A program made the translations under genes and the position numbers. 64,000 bases of DNA, from the NCBI GenBank assembly GCA_034432755.1, contig DAOUBQ010000077.1:4935-68934 (forward strand), in the 5' to 3' direction. The notes beneath the pieces are model-generated. The model worked only from the letters and a program-made list of their open reading frames with translations. It was not told the origin of the DNA and did not search any database. The stretch is from UBA5195 sp034432755. GTDB taxonomy: Bacteria; Chloroflexota; Anaerolineae; Anaerolineales; Villigracilaceae. Of this stretch, positions 24,202 through 33,086 are shown one piece after another. Position 1 is the first letter of the stretch, and each line of letters opens with the position of its first letter.

Positions 24202-24719
24202 CCGAATCCGCCGCCACCTACTGCGCCAACCACCCCACCATCGAAACCACCCTGCGCTGCCGCCGCTGCGAGAAATACATCTGCCCCAAATGCGCCATCC
24301 GCACCCCCACCGGTTACATCTGCAAGGAATGCTCACGCGCTCAACAAAAAGCCTTCGAGACCGCTGAAGCGATGGATTATATTTTGGGTTTTGCCGCGGC
24401 AGTCGTGCTTTCGCTGATCGGCAGTTTCCTCATCAGCCTGGTAGGATATATCGGTTTTTTTGGTTTAATCATCGTCAGCATCGCCGCGCCAACCGCCGGG
24501 GTGATAATTGCCGAAGCGCTGCGCCTCGTCACCCGCCGCCGCCGTGCCGCGCTCCTGTTCCGGGTTATCCTGGCCGGCATTATCGTGGGCGCGCTGCCGA
24601 TGGGACTGCTCCAAATATTCACCTTCAACATCTTTGGCATCCTGTTTCAGGCCATTTATTTGTTCGTCTCGGCCCCAACAGCCTATTACCGCTTATCCGG
24701 GATTCAATTACTTAAGTAG
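24198..24719 (+). CDS. B-box-type zinc finger membrane protein
   Basis: 173 residues. Residues about 8-48 hold CANHPTIETTLRCRRCEKYI and CPKC...YICKECSR, a B-box-like zinc-binding module. Three or four hydrophobic helices follow: ILGFAAAVVLSLIGSFLISL, the adjacent GYIGFFGLIIVSIAAPTAG, a third after a basic loop (RRRRAALLF) and the last near the C-terminus. The zinc module should face the cytoplasm. Function unknown. It overlaps nadK by 4 nt. Confidence 0.75.
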   Translation: MTESAATYCANHPTIETTLRCRRCEKYICPKCAIRTPTGYICKECSRAQQKAFETAEAMDYILGFAAAVVLSLIGSFLISLVGYIGFFGLIIVSIAAPTAGVIIAEALRLVTRRRRAALLFRVILAGIIVGALPMGLLQIFTFNIFGILFQAIYLFVSAPTAYYRLSGIQLLK

Positions 24720-24736
24720 CCAAAATCCAAAATCTT

Positions 24737-26464
24737 ATGCTGACCGAACTGCGCATCGAAAATTTCGCCATCATTGACCGGCTCGAACTCGATTTCGGCC
24801 CCGGCCTGATTACTTTTACCGGTGAAACCGGCGCGGGCAAGTCCATCATCATGGACGCGCTCGAAATGCTGCTGGGGGGGCGCGCCGAAACAGCCATCGT
24901 CCGTGCCGAGGCCGAACGCGCCACAGTGGAGGGCGTGTTTAAACTCTCCGGCGCAACCAAAGAATCGGTCAATGAAATCTTGAAGCGCGAAGACCTGCTG
25001 GACGATGAAAACTACGTCACCCTGGCGCGCGAAGTGCGCCGCGAGGGACGTTCCACCGCCCGCGTCAACGGCAGCACGGTTAATGTCGGTTTGCTGCGGG
25101 AAGTGGGCGCTTATTTGGTGGATATTCACGGGCAAACCGAACATCTCTCCCTGTTGGATGTGCGCGCTCACCTGGGGCTGCTCGACCGTTATGCAGGAGT
25201 CGACTCGCTCCTGGCTTCGTACCGTCAAACCTATCATGCGCTCCAAACTCTGCGGCGCGAACTAGCTGAGCTGCGCGCCACCCAGGCTGATTCCGCCCGC
25301 CGTATCGAGATGTACGCCTTTCAGGTGGAAGAAATCGAATCGGCGCGGCTCAAACCCGGCGAGGACGAGGAACTGCGCAAGGAACGCGACCGTCTCGCCA
25401 ACGCCGAGACCCTGGCCGCCAACGCCCAGGAAGCCATCACCCTGCTCGACGAAGGCACTCCCGAAACTCCGGCCATCACCGACCAGATGGGGCAGGTCGT
25501 TTCGGCGCTCGCTGCGCTGGCGCGGGTCGACTCATCCAAGGCGGAACTGGCGGCCCGGGCCGAATCTCTGCTCGAAAACATCGCCGAGGTGGCGCATGAA
25601 TTACGCGACTATCTCGAAACAGTCGAATACAACCCTAATCGGCTGGAGCAGGTGGAAGAACGCCTCGACCTGATTCACCGCCTGTTGCGCAAGTATGGTG
25701 GCACGCCCGAAGCGGTGATTGCCTTTGGCGAAAATGCGCGCAAACAATTAGAAACCATCACGAATGCCGCCGAAAAAATTGCCGAGTTAGAAGCGCGGGA
25801 GGCCGTCTTACTCAATGAACTGGCTGCACGCGGCGAAAAACTTTCCGACAAGCGCAAAAAGGCGGCTGAAAAACTCTCTAGAAGCATCGAAACCGAGCTA
25901 GATGACCTGAAAATGGCCTCAGCCCACTTTGCCGTTGATTTTCAGACCCGGCCAGAGAATGCCGGTTTACCAGTGGCAGGCGGCAGGGTGGCCTTCGACG
26001 CAAACGGCTTCGACCGGGTGGAATTCCTGGTGGCCCCCAACCCTGGCGAAGGCTTGAAACCGCTCGCCAAAATTGCTTCGGGCGGCGAAACCTCGCGCCT
26101 GATGTTGGCGCTTAAAAATGTGCTGGCGCAAGCCGACCAGGTCCCCAGCCTGGTGTTTGATGAAATTGACCAGGGGATTGGCGGGCGCGTGGGCGGCGTG
26201 GTTGGGCAGAAGTTGTGGCAGTTGGGGAGAAGCCATCAGGTTTTGTGCATTACGCACCTGCCGCAGTTGGCCGTCTATGGCGAACAGCACTTTCAGGTGC
26301 AAAAACTGGTCAAGAACGGGCGCACCACCACCCAGGTGCGGCGGTTGGAAGGCGACGAACGCCTGCTCGAACTGGCCGGAATGCTCGGCGAAGTCAGCGA
26401 GGGGACGCTGCGCTCGGCTTCGGACCTGCTGCAATCGGCGCGGATGGTCAGCGCGTCGAAATGA
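24737..26464 (+). CDS. recN: DNA repair protein RecN
   Basis: 575 residues, SMC-like ATPase for double-strand-break repair. Walker A GETGAGKSIIMDAL at 30-43, coiled-coil arms about 155-370 (rich in Glu/Arg/Ala), the signature KIASGGETSRLMLAL and Walker B SLVFDEIDQGIGG; a conserved His in CITHLPQLAVYG follows. Its last 17 nt overlap the end of the convergent methyltransferase gene. No clear Shine-Dalgarno. It is probably co-transcribed with nadK, a linkage (nadK-recN) seen in many bacteria. Confidence 0.95.
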   Translation: MLTELRIENFAIIDRLELDFGPGLITFTGETGAGKSIIMDALEMLLGGRAETAIVRAEAERATVEGVFKLSGATKESVNEILKREDLLDDENYVTLAREVRREGRSTARVNGSTVNVGLLREVGAYLVDIHGQTEHLSLLDVRAHLGLLDRYAGVDSLLASYRQTYHALQTLRRELAELRATQADSARRIEMYAFQVEEIESARLKPGEDEELRKERDRLANAETLAANAQEAITLLDEGTPETPAITDQMGQVVSALAALARVDSSKAELAARAESLLENIAEVAHELRDYLETVEYNPNRLEQVEERLDLIHRLLRKYGGTPEAVIAFGENARKQLETITNAAEKIAELEAREAVLLNELAARGEKLSDKRKKAAEKLSRSIETELDDLKMASAHFAVDFQTRPENAGLPVAGGRVAFDANGFDRVEFLVAPNPGEGLKPLAKIASGGETSRLMLALKNVLAQADQVPSLVFDEIDQGIGGRVGGVVGQKLWQLGRSHQVLCITHLPQLAVYGEQHFQVQKLVKNGRTTTQVRRLEGDERLLELAGMLGEVSEGTLRSASDLLQSARMVSASK

Positions 26465-27431
26465 GAAAATCCATTTGGTGGGCAATGTAGACCAGTTCGG
26501 CGCGCTCGATTTGGGCGCGCCGCTGGTTTAACCATTCTTCCAGCAGGCGCGGGTCGAGTTCGGGGTGATTGGCGAGGGAAGTCTCGAAAAAATGCAAGAT
26601 GAAATGCAGGAAGTAGGCTTCATCGGCGGGATATTGCCCTTTGACCGGGTACACCACCCAATCAGAAGCCCCGGCGGCGAGAATCTCGGCCCCGGCCTGT
26701 TTCAGGTGCTTGAACAGGTGACGCCCCGAACGGCTATCTCCCCCTGTGGGGCGGGTGTCCATCGTCTGATGGTAGAGGCGTTCGATGAGCGAATCAACCG
26801 ATTGGGGAGTGGATGGGGAATCGGATGGTTCGGAGAGGTGGAAAGATGGTTCGAGGCTGGTGACGCCGTCGAAGTTGATGGTGAGCCAGGCCAGGCCGCC
26901 GGGTTTGAGCAGGGAGAACAGTTTGGGCAGGCTTTCTGGCATGGGCAGCAGGTCGAGGAAGGCGTGGGCGATGAGCAGGTCGGCAGAGGAGAAAACCGCT
27001 TGAGAAGCGGAGCAACGGATGAAGTCGAAGACATCGGCTTGCGCGAAGTGAATGGAAACGGATGGGAGAACGGAGTCGACAACGGATGAATCGGAGAAGC
27101 GGAGGTCAGAAGCGGAGAAACGGATGGTTTTATTCGGCAGGGTTTCTACCTGGTAGCCGTTTTCACGCGCCCATTGGGGCAGCCATTGTCGGGCGAAGGC
27201 AATGTTTTCGGGCATTTCGTCCACAAGGGTGTAGACCACGTTGGGCGGCAGGATGTTCCAGCGCAGGAGGCGGGTGAGCATGGCACCGATGCCCGCGCCG
27301 ACCTCGATAATGGAAAAAGCAGATTGGGGAACGGATAATCGAGATTTGAGCGCCGCCAGGACATCTTTGTTGAGGGCGCGGTCATCCACCGTTTGTTTGG
27401 CGAGCAGGTAGCGGGCGAAGGAGTATTCCAT
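26448..27431 (-). CDS. SAM-dependent methyltransferase, MidA/class I-like
   Basis: 327 residues. EVGAGIGAMLTRLLRW at about 42-57 is the SAM-binding GxGxG motif; YTLVDEMPENIAFARQWL supplies motif II; SADLLIAHAFLDLLPMPES with KPGGLAWLTINFDG gives the post-I and IV regions. The target is unknown. The gene is unusual: several stretches (RFSASDLRFSDSSVVDSVLP; LSEPSDSPSTPQSVDS) are encoded by short degenerate DNA repeats rather than normal-looking codons. These lie in loops between the core strands, so the fold may tolerate them. No Shine-Dalgarno was found before the ATG. Confidence 0.7.
   Translation of the reverse strand: MEYSFARYLLAKQTVDDRALNKDVLAALKSRLSVPQSAFSIIEVGAGIGAMLTRLLRWNILPPNVVYTLVDEMPENIAFARQWLPQWARENGYQVETLPNKTIRFSASDLRFSDSSVVDSVLPSVSIHFAQADVFDFIRCSASQAVFSSADLLIAHAFLDLLPMPESLPKLFSLLKPGGLAWLTINFDGVTSLEPSFHLSEPSDSPSTPQSVDSLIERLYHQTMDTRPTGGDSRSGRHLFKHLKQAGAEILAAGASDWVVYPVKGQYPADEAYFLHFILHFFETSLANHPELDPRLLEEWLNQRRAQIERAELVYIAHQMDFLISTR
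26799..27346. repeat. CGGATGG/CGGAGAA-type repeat tracts inside the methyltransferase gene
   Basis: Three or four tracts: about 26799-26860 (ggatggggaatcggatggtt), 26990-27015, 27054-27125 (gatgaatcggagaagcggag) and 27309-27346 (gattggggaacggataatcg). Units of 7-9 nt vary but share CGGA(T/G). They resemble the intergenic tract at 17281-17336 and keep the reading frame open in the methyltransferase strand. Confidence 0.5.
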
Positions 27432-27462
27432 AGGAGGGTGCGTTACAGAGCCATAAAATCAG

Positions 27463-27491
27463 TTGCGGTCTGCGATTGTTTAGGATATGAT
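27463..27491 (+). promoter_or_regulatory. moxR promoter
   Basis: TTGCGG (27463-27468), 17-bp spacer, TATGAT (27486-27491). The start should lie near 27498, just before an ATG at 27501; a later ATG at 27537 has a ribosome site. Confidence 0.5.
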
Positions 27492-27536
27492 ACCCTGAGT
27501 ATGACACAAACCAGGCAAGAAGGAAAGGATACGGCC

Positions 27537-28490
27537 ATGCGCGAAGTGCAGCAGTTTGCCAACCAGGTCATGAAAAACGTCGAAAAGGTCATCATAGGTA
27601 AGCGGACGGCGATTGAGTTGATGATGGTGGCGCTGTTGTGCGAGGGACATGTGCTGCTGGAGGATGTTCCTGGTTCGGGTAAGACCATGCTGGCGCGCTC
27701 AATGGCAGTCAGCCTGGGGATTGGCTTCAAGCGGGTGCAATGTACGCCCGACCTGTTGCCCAACGACATCACCGGCGTCTCAATTTTCAACCAGAAGAGC
27801 GGTGAGTTCGAGTTTCGCCCCGGGCCGATTTTCGTCAACATCCTGTTGGCCGATGAAATCAACCGCGCCACACCGCGCACGCAGTCGGCGCTGTTGGAGG
27901 CCATGCAAGAACAGCAGGTGACGGTGGACGGCGCGACGCGCGAATTGCCGCGTCCCTTTCTGGTGCTGGCGACCCAAAACCCGATTGAGTACGAGGGGAC
28001 GTTTCCCCTGCCTGAAGCGCAACTCGATCGTTTTCTGATGCGGCTCTCGCTCGGTTACCCCAACCCGCAAGATGAACGTCAGATTCTCGTGAATTTATGG
28101 CGTGAGCATCCAATTACGAAACTGGAGAAGGTGGTGGATGGCCTGGCGCTGATTGAACTGCAGCAAAAGGTGTGGGAGGTGCATGTGGACGAGACTTTGC
28201 AGGCTTATATTGTTGCGCTGGTGGCGTCTACCCGCAATCACCCCGACCTGGCGCTGGGAATTAGTCCGCGCGGCAGTCTGGCCCTGTTCAAGGCGGCCCA
28301 GGCCCTGGCGGCGGTGCGCGGGCGCGACCATGTGCTTCCCGACGACATCAAGTACCTGGCCCCGGTTACGCTGGCGCACCGGTTGATTGTCCACCCCGAA
28401 GCGGAGTTGCGCGGGCGCACGGCGAAGGTGATTTTGGAAGACGTGTTACAGCACACGCCGCTTGATTTGGGACGGGTGGAGGAAAAATAA
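27537..28490 (+). CDS. MoxR-family AAA+ ATPase
   Basis: 317 residues with Walker A LEDVPGSGKTMLARSMA, Walker B ILLADEINRATPRTQ, and the sensor region FLVLATQNPIEYEGTFPLPEAQLDRF, all MoxR signatures. MoxR ATPases act as chaperones for assembly or metal insertion into partner proteins, usually with DUF58 and VWA partners. None of these is adjacent, which is unusual. An AAGGAAAGGA site supports the ATG at 27537; an ATG at 27501, just after a predicted transcription start, would add 12 residues. Confidence 0.9.
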   Translation: MREVQQFANQVMKNVEKVIIGKRTAIELMMVALLCEGHVLLEDVPGSGKTMLARSMAVSLGIGFKRVQCTPDLLPNDITGVSIFNQKSGEFEFRPGPIFVNILLADEINRATPRTQSALLEAMQEQQVTVDGATRELPRPFLVLATQNPIEYEGTFPLPEAQLDRFLMRLSLGYPNPQDERQILVNLWREHPITKLEKVVDGLALIELQQKVWEVHVDETLQAYIVALVASTRNHPDLALGISPRGSLALFKAAQALAAVRGRDHVLPDDIKYLAPVTLAHRLIVHPEAELRGRTAKVILEDVLQHTPLDLGRVEEK

Positions 28491-28610
28491 TCCACAGATT
28501 ACCCAGAGCCGCCGGGACGGTGTGACAAATATCGCAGCAAAAGGGTTTGCCGTTTGGGTTGGGCGGCGCGCATTGTTGGCCGCATCTGAATCAATGGGAT
28601 TTCACCGTTC

Positions 28611-30101
28611 TTATTCTTTCTTGTAAGGCACTGCGTCGCGTTCAACTTGTCGGATGGTCTCTTCGAGCGGAATTCTCATCTCGACGACAATGCCCGGGCC
28701 GTCGGGGCGGTTGCGCAGGCGCAAGTCGCCGCCCGCTTTCCAAAGCAGGGTAGCGACCATCGGGAATCCCAATCCCATGCCGGGCAGTTCGCCGGTGAAG
28801 TCTTTTTCACCCTGAACATAGGGGAGCCAGGCCCAGCGCAGTTGTTCAGGCGTCAGGCGCAGGCCGTTATCGGCAACCCGGATGTTGATAAAGCCAGGTG
28901 TGGTTTGTCCGACGGAAATATCTATTGTAGGGGCATGTTCTGGGTGGAATTTGCGGGCGTTTTCGAGCAGTTCGTGGAGAATCATTTCGAGGGCATCGGG
29001 TGTGAGGGCGATGGTTTGCTCGCGTAAATGCTCTGGCAGGGACAGAATCACCCGTTCCAGTTCGAGCAAGCGGCAGGTTTCGGCTAGCATTCCAGGCACA
29101 ATCTCCAGCCGGGCGGGCTGACCCAGGTTGAGGGCCAGCGGGGCATCAATATAGGTCAGGATTTTACGGATTTCGTTGGCCAGTCGGTCGGCTCCGCCAA
29201 GCGCGCTCTGGGCATATTCGCGGATTTCTTCTGGTGACAGCATATCCATTTTGTTTTTGATGATAGAGAGGTTGCTGACCATAATGGACATGGGCGTGCG
29301 CAGTTTGTGGGCCACGACGGTGTGAAAACGGCGCATATCCTGATAGATCGTCATGCGCTCGGTGACATCGCGCAGGCGCGCGATGCGCTGGTATTCGTTC
29401 CCCATTTCTATTTCACAGGCTTCGAGAATGACCCAGGCGGCGCGGGCAGTGGGGGTTTCAGGCTGCACCAGGAAGCAGGGTTCTGGTTCATCTGACCAAT
29501 GTTCCCAAACACTCGCTGGTTCAGGCAGGTAGGCGCGCTCGACGACAGCCAGAAAGGGCTGGCCGATAAAGTCTTCATCGAGGTTGAGTAGTTCGATGGC
29601 GCGCTCATTGGCATATAGGATGCTTCCAATTCGGTCGAGCAGCAGGTAGCCTTCCTGGGCATAGTCGGCCATCCAGGTAAAGCGGGAAAGGTTCGAGAGC
29701 AGCAATTGCTGAGTATTGAGGCGGGTAATCGTTCCTAGCCGCGAGAGCAGTTCCAGTCCGTCGAGCGGTTTTCCGATGAAGTCGTCGGCTCCGGCGCTCA
29801 AACCGGCAGCGCGTTCGTCGCGATTTCGCTGGGAAGTAAGCAAAATGATAGGAACATGCCCCAGCAGGCGGTTGGCGCGCAAGCGGCGGCAGGTTTCATA
29901 CGTCTCCAATTCTGGGGCGATATCCAGCACGATGGCGATAGGCAGGAGTTCCTCGGCCCGGCGCAGACCGGTCGCTGCGCTGTTGGCAAATTCCAAATGG
30001 AAGGCCGTGTTGCGCAGCAGTTCATCCATCTCTTGTTGCAAGGAAGGGTTGGCGAGGATGACCAGGATGGTGACTTCGGTTGCGGTGGATTTTTGTGTCA
30101 T
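28611..30101 (-). CDS. Hybrid sensor kinase: receiver, PAS, histidine kinase
   Basis: 496 residues, soluble. Receiver domain at 10-130 with phospho-acceptor Asp in AIVLDIAPE and the conserved Lys in DDFIGKPLDG. A PAS-like domain follows (about 145-235, LLDRIGSILYANERAIELLN). HisKA has the phospho-His in FHTVVAHKLRTPMS, and the HATPase ends with a G-box-like GMGLGFPMVATLLWKAGGDL. N-box: LHELLENARKF. The receiver at the N-terminus suggests the kinase is itself controlled by another kinase. It is divergent from the big kinase at 30315. A TAGAAT ends 6 nt before the ATG. Confidence 0.9.
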   Translation of the reverse strand: MTQKSTATEVTILVILANPSLQQEMDELLRNTAFHLEFANSAATGLRRAEELLPIAIVLDIAPELETYETCRRLRANRLLGHVPIILLTSQRNRDERAAGLSAGADDFIGKPLDGLELLSRLGTITRLNTQQLLLSNLSRFTWMADYAQEGYLLLDRIGSILYANERAIELLNLDEDFIGQPFLAVVERAYLPEPASVWEHWSDEPEPCFLVQPETPTARAAWVILEACEIEMGNEYQRIARLRDVTERMTIYQDMRRFHTVVAHKLRTPMSIMVSNLSIIKNKMDMLSPEEIREYAQSALGGADRLANEIRKILTYIDAPLALNLGQPARLEIVPGMLAETCRLLELERVILSLPEHLREQTIALTPDALEMILHELLENARKFHPEHAPTIDISVGQTTPGFINIRVADNGLRLTPEQLRWAWLPYVQGEKDFTGELPGMGLGFPMVATLLWKAGGDLRLRNRPDGPGIVVEMRIPLEETIRQVERDAVPYKKE

Positions 30102-30107
30102 ATTCTG

Positions 30108-30113
30108 ATTCTA
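30108..30113 (-). promoter_or_regulatory. Leaderless-type -10 box of the receiver-kinase gene
   Basis: TAGAAT on the minus strand, then cagaat, then ATG. No Shine-Dalgarno. The 213-bp space to the divergent kinase otherwise holds no supported gene. Confidence 0.5.
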
Positions 30114-30302
30114 TCTAAAATACGACACCGCCGCATTGCACATCCATGCAAGAACTGCATGTTTCAAGCAGGCGGGGCTTGCTTCGAGGAGAAACGCCTT
30201 TGAATGAGCAGGAGCATCAGCAAGACGACCAACATCGAGATAGCCAATCCCGCATTATATCGTTGATATATGATAAAAAGGTCAAAGTCAGCGTCTATCA
30301 GG

Positions 30303-30308
30303 TAAAAT
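30303..30308 (+). promoter_or_regulatory. Leaderless-type -10 box of the membrane sensor kinase
   Basis: TAAAAT ends exactly 6 nt before a GTG start at 30315. No Shine-Dalgarno. Confidence 0.45.
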
Positions 30309-30314
30309 CGGATT

Positions 30315-33086
30315 GTGCCTTTGAACCCCACACCTCCATTTTTTGCGGGCGGGAGATTACGATTACGACGCTTTTTCTCATCCGTCATTTTGTATCTATG
30401 TCTCTCGTTTGTGCTGTTCGCTACCCTGCCCCTGGTTGGATTGTTTCTGTTTTCACGTCCATACTTTGTGAAGCAAGCAATGGACCAGAATCAATCCAAG
30501 GTGCACCTTCACGCCTATTCTTTAAGTCAATCTGTTGACGAAAATGCCGCGCGTGCCTACGTGCTTTTTAGCCAACCGCGTAGCGGCATTCACTTTCTCG
30601 TCGATTATGATGGAAACTACCTGGCGCATCCTGACCAGGCCAGGCAAGGACTCAACATGCGCCTGGATTTTGCCCCCACCAGCGTAGAAGCGATTTTCTC
30701 GAAGCAATCTGGCTGGGTTACTGATTCTGCTTCTGGCGTTACCCTGGTCTTTGCGCCTGTCAGCAATCGGAACTGGTTCGATGTCATAGCGTTGGAGCGT
30801 TCTGCAATGGACGCGCAGGTTTGGGGGCTGCTCAAGTCGGCTGCCGTTCCGGTCAGTATTGGTTTCTTGTTGGTGGTGGTGTTCGGCAGCCTGGCCGCCT
30901 GGTATTTTGTCGGGTCCCCGCTCAACAGGTTGGCGGCGTTTGTCTGGGAGATGGGCGAAGGCAATCTAGATGTCCAAATCCGGCAGGATGGGATAAAGTT
31001 TGTGTTTCGCGGCATGGCAGATGCGCTGGAACACGCTCGCTGCGCGATGAAGTCACTGATTCTGAAACAGGAAAAGCGCGTTGACGAACTCGTCCGGGCG
31101 ATGGAATCTCTGCAAGAGAGTGAAAACCGCTTTCGCGTGTTGTTTGAATCGGCCAATGATGCTATTCTGTTGGCGCGCCTGGAAGATGGTTCTCTCCTCG
31201 ATGTCAACCACAAATTCGAAGAGCTGTATGGGTTCAGCCGCGCAGAATCTTATTCCCTTAAAATCAAGGATCTCAGCCAGGGAAAGTACCCATACAACCA
31301 GCGCGGCGCGCTCCGGTGGATTCGTCGTATCCGTGAACAGGGACCGCAGACGTTCGAGTGGCAGGCCAGGGACAAAGCGGGGCGTATCTTTTGGGTGGAG
31401 GTGAGCGCTCGGGTGGTCGAAATCAATGGCCGAGAATGTCTGTTGGCAGCGGTGCGCGACATTCACGAGCGCAAGCACGTGGAGCAAATTCAGGTTGCTG
31501 TTTATCGCATCTTCCAATCGGCTCAGGCCAGCCAAACCTTTTTTGAATTGTTCTCGCTGGTCCATGACATCCTCGGACACTTGCTCCCGGCCAAAAACTT
31601 ACTGGTTGCCATTTATGACCCGGTCGCAGACTTGGTGACCTATCCTTATCATTACGACACGCATGATACCTGGCCATCGGTGCATACCCCAGATGATGGC
31701 CTGGTAACCCAGGTGATTCATTCTCGCCAACCGTTGCTCGTCACCCATGAAATGATCGAAGGAACTGAATACGGACACCCAAGTGGTCAAAAAGCCTTTG
31801 TAGATTGGCTTGGCGCGCCACTGCAAACTGCCCGAGGTGTGCTGGGCATGGTCGCGTTAAAGAATTACGACCCGGAGAAACGAATCAGTGAACAGGACAA
31901 AGAGACCTTCGCTCTGGTCGCCACGCAAATTGCGCTTGCGATTGAACGTAAACGGGCTGAAGGTGCTTTGCGCGAATCGGAAGCCCGCTGGCGAACTTTG
32001 ATGGAAAACACGCCCCAGTTGATTTTCACCATCAATCGTAGTGGCGAAATCTTATTTGCCAACAGCACCCTGCATGGCCTGGAACCCGAACAAGTGGTGG
32101 GGAAATCCATCTTTCCTTATCTTTCTGGGAGGGATGATGCCCAGAAACACAGTCTGCTAATGCGCGTTTTCCGTGAGCGGGAAGTCGCTTCTTTCGAGAC
32201 TTCGCTCGAAGGCCCCAACCAGCAAATCTTTTGGTTTTCGTGCAACATTTCGCCGGTCGTGGACAACGGTCACGTGGATGTTGCCATTTTCAATGCCACC
32301 GAAATTACTGCTCGAAAGGCAGCCGAGAATGAAATCCAAAGCCTGAACGAAGCCCTCGAACAGCGCGTTCGGGAACGTACTGCCGATCTAGAAGCCGCCA
32401 ACAAAGAGTTAGAAGCCTTTTCATATTCAATTTCTCATGATTTGCGCGCCCCCTTGCGCGCTATTGATGGCTTTGGACGCATCCTTTGGGATAGACTCAA
32501 CGGCCAGGTTCCCGAAGACACCTTGCGATACCTGGTGGTTATCCGTCAAAACGCCCAACAGATGGGACGCCTGATTGATGATTTGCTCTCTTTTTCTCGC
32601 CTGGGCCGTCAGGTTGTCAACCCAACCCTGATTGCCCCGCGCCAACTGATTGAAAGCGCCTTGGAGACTCTCGAACCTGAACGCGCGGGGCGGAAGGTTG
32701 ATTTAAAACTGGAAGAATTGCCTCTCTGTCAGGGCGACCCGGTTCTGCTCAAACAAGTGTGGGTCAACTTACTCGCCAATGCTCTAAAATTTACGCGCGG
32801 CAAAGACCCGGCTTTGGTTGAAATCGGCGCAACACAGACCGATGATGAGATAATTTACTTCGTCAAAGACAACGGGGCCGGCTTTGACATGCGCTATGCC
32901 GATAAATTATTCGGCGTGTTCCAGCGTTTGCACCGCGCCGAAGAATTCGAAGGCACAGGCGTTGGGCTGGCTATCGTCCAGCGCATTGTCCGCCGGCATG
33001 GAGGCCGCGCCTGGGCCGAGGGCGCGCTTGGAAAAGGCGCAACCTTTTATTTCGCCCTGCCCCAACGGCAAACCAGTCAAATTTGA
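30315..33086 (+). CDS. Membrane sensor histidine kinase with HAMP, two PAS and a GAF domain
   Basis: 923 residues. Two membrane helices (about 22-45 and 172-195) bracket an extracellular sensor region of about 125 residues. A HAMP-like segment follows (SPLNRLAAFVWEMGEGNLDV). Then PAS 1 (FRVLFESANDAILLARLEDG), a GAF domain (about 400-545), PAS 2 (WRTLMENTPQLIFTINRSGE), a coiled coil, HisKA with SYSISHDLRAPLRAIDGFGR, and HATPase (LLANALKFTRG, GVGLAIVQRIVRRHGG). The HisKA matches the phytochrome-type group that often pairs with Rcp1-like receivers, and such a receiver is the next gene. A GTG start is required to include the first helix. Confidence 0.9.
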   Translation: MPLNPTPPFFAGGRLRLRRFFSSVILYLCLSFVLFATLPLVGLFLFSRPYFVKQAMDQNQSKVHLHAYSLSQSVDENAARAYVLFSQPRSGIHFLVDYDGNYLAHPDQARQGLNMRLDFAPTSVEAIFSKQSGWVTDSASGVTLVFAPVSNRNWFDVIALERSAMDAQVWGLLKSAAVPVSIGFLLVVVFGSLAAWYFVGSPLNRLAAFVWEMGEGNLDVQIRQDGIKFVFRGMADALEHARCAMKSLILKQEKRVDELVRAMESLQESENRFRVLFESANDAILLARLEDGSLLDVNHKFEELYGFSRAESYSLKIKDLSQGKYPYNQRGALRWIRRIREQGPQTFEWQARDKAGRIFWVEVSARVVEINGRECLLAAVRDIHERKHVEQIQVAVYRIFQSAQASQTFFELFSLVHDILGHLLPAKNLLVAIYDPVADLVTYPYHYDTHDTWPSVHTPDDGLVTQVIHSRQPLLVTHEMIEGTEYGHPSGQKAFVDWLGAPLQTARGVLGMVALKNYDPEKRISEQDKETFALVATQIALAIERKRAEGALRESEARWRTLMENTPQLIFTINRSGEILFANSTLHGLEPEQVVGKSIFPYLSGRDDAQKHSLLMRVFREREVASFETSLEGPNQQIFWFSCNISPVVDNGHVDVAIFNATEITARKAAENEIQSLNEALEQRVRERTADLEAANKELEAFSYSISHDLRAPLRAIDGFGRILWDRLNGQVPEDTLRYLVVIRQNAQQMGRLIDDLLSFSRLGRQVVNPTLIAPRQLIESALETLEPERAGRKVDLKLEELPLCQGDPVLLKQVWVNLLANALKFTRGKDPALVEIGATQTDDEIIYFVKDNGAGFDMRYADKLFGVFQRLHRAEEFEGTGVGLAIVQRIVRRHGGRAWAEGALGKGATFYFALPQRQTSQI

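Noticed and set aside
30164..30388. Minus-strand membrane peptide between the two kinases
   Set aside because: It overlaps the start of the large kinase on the other strand, has no ribosome site and no known family, so it is probably a by-product of the hydrophobic TM-coding DNA.
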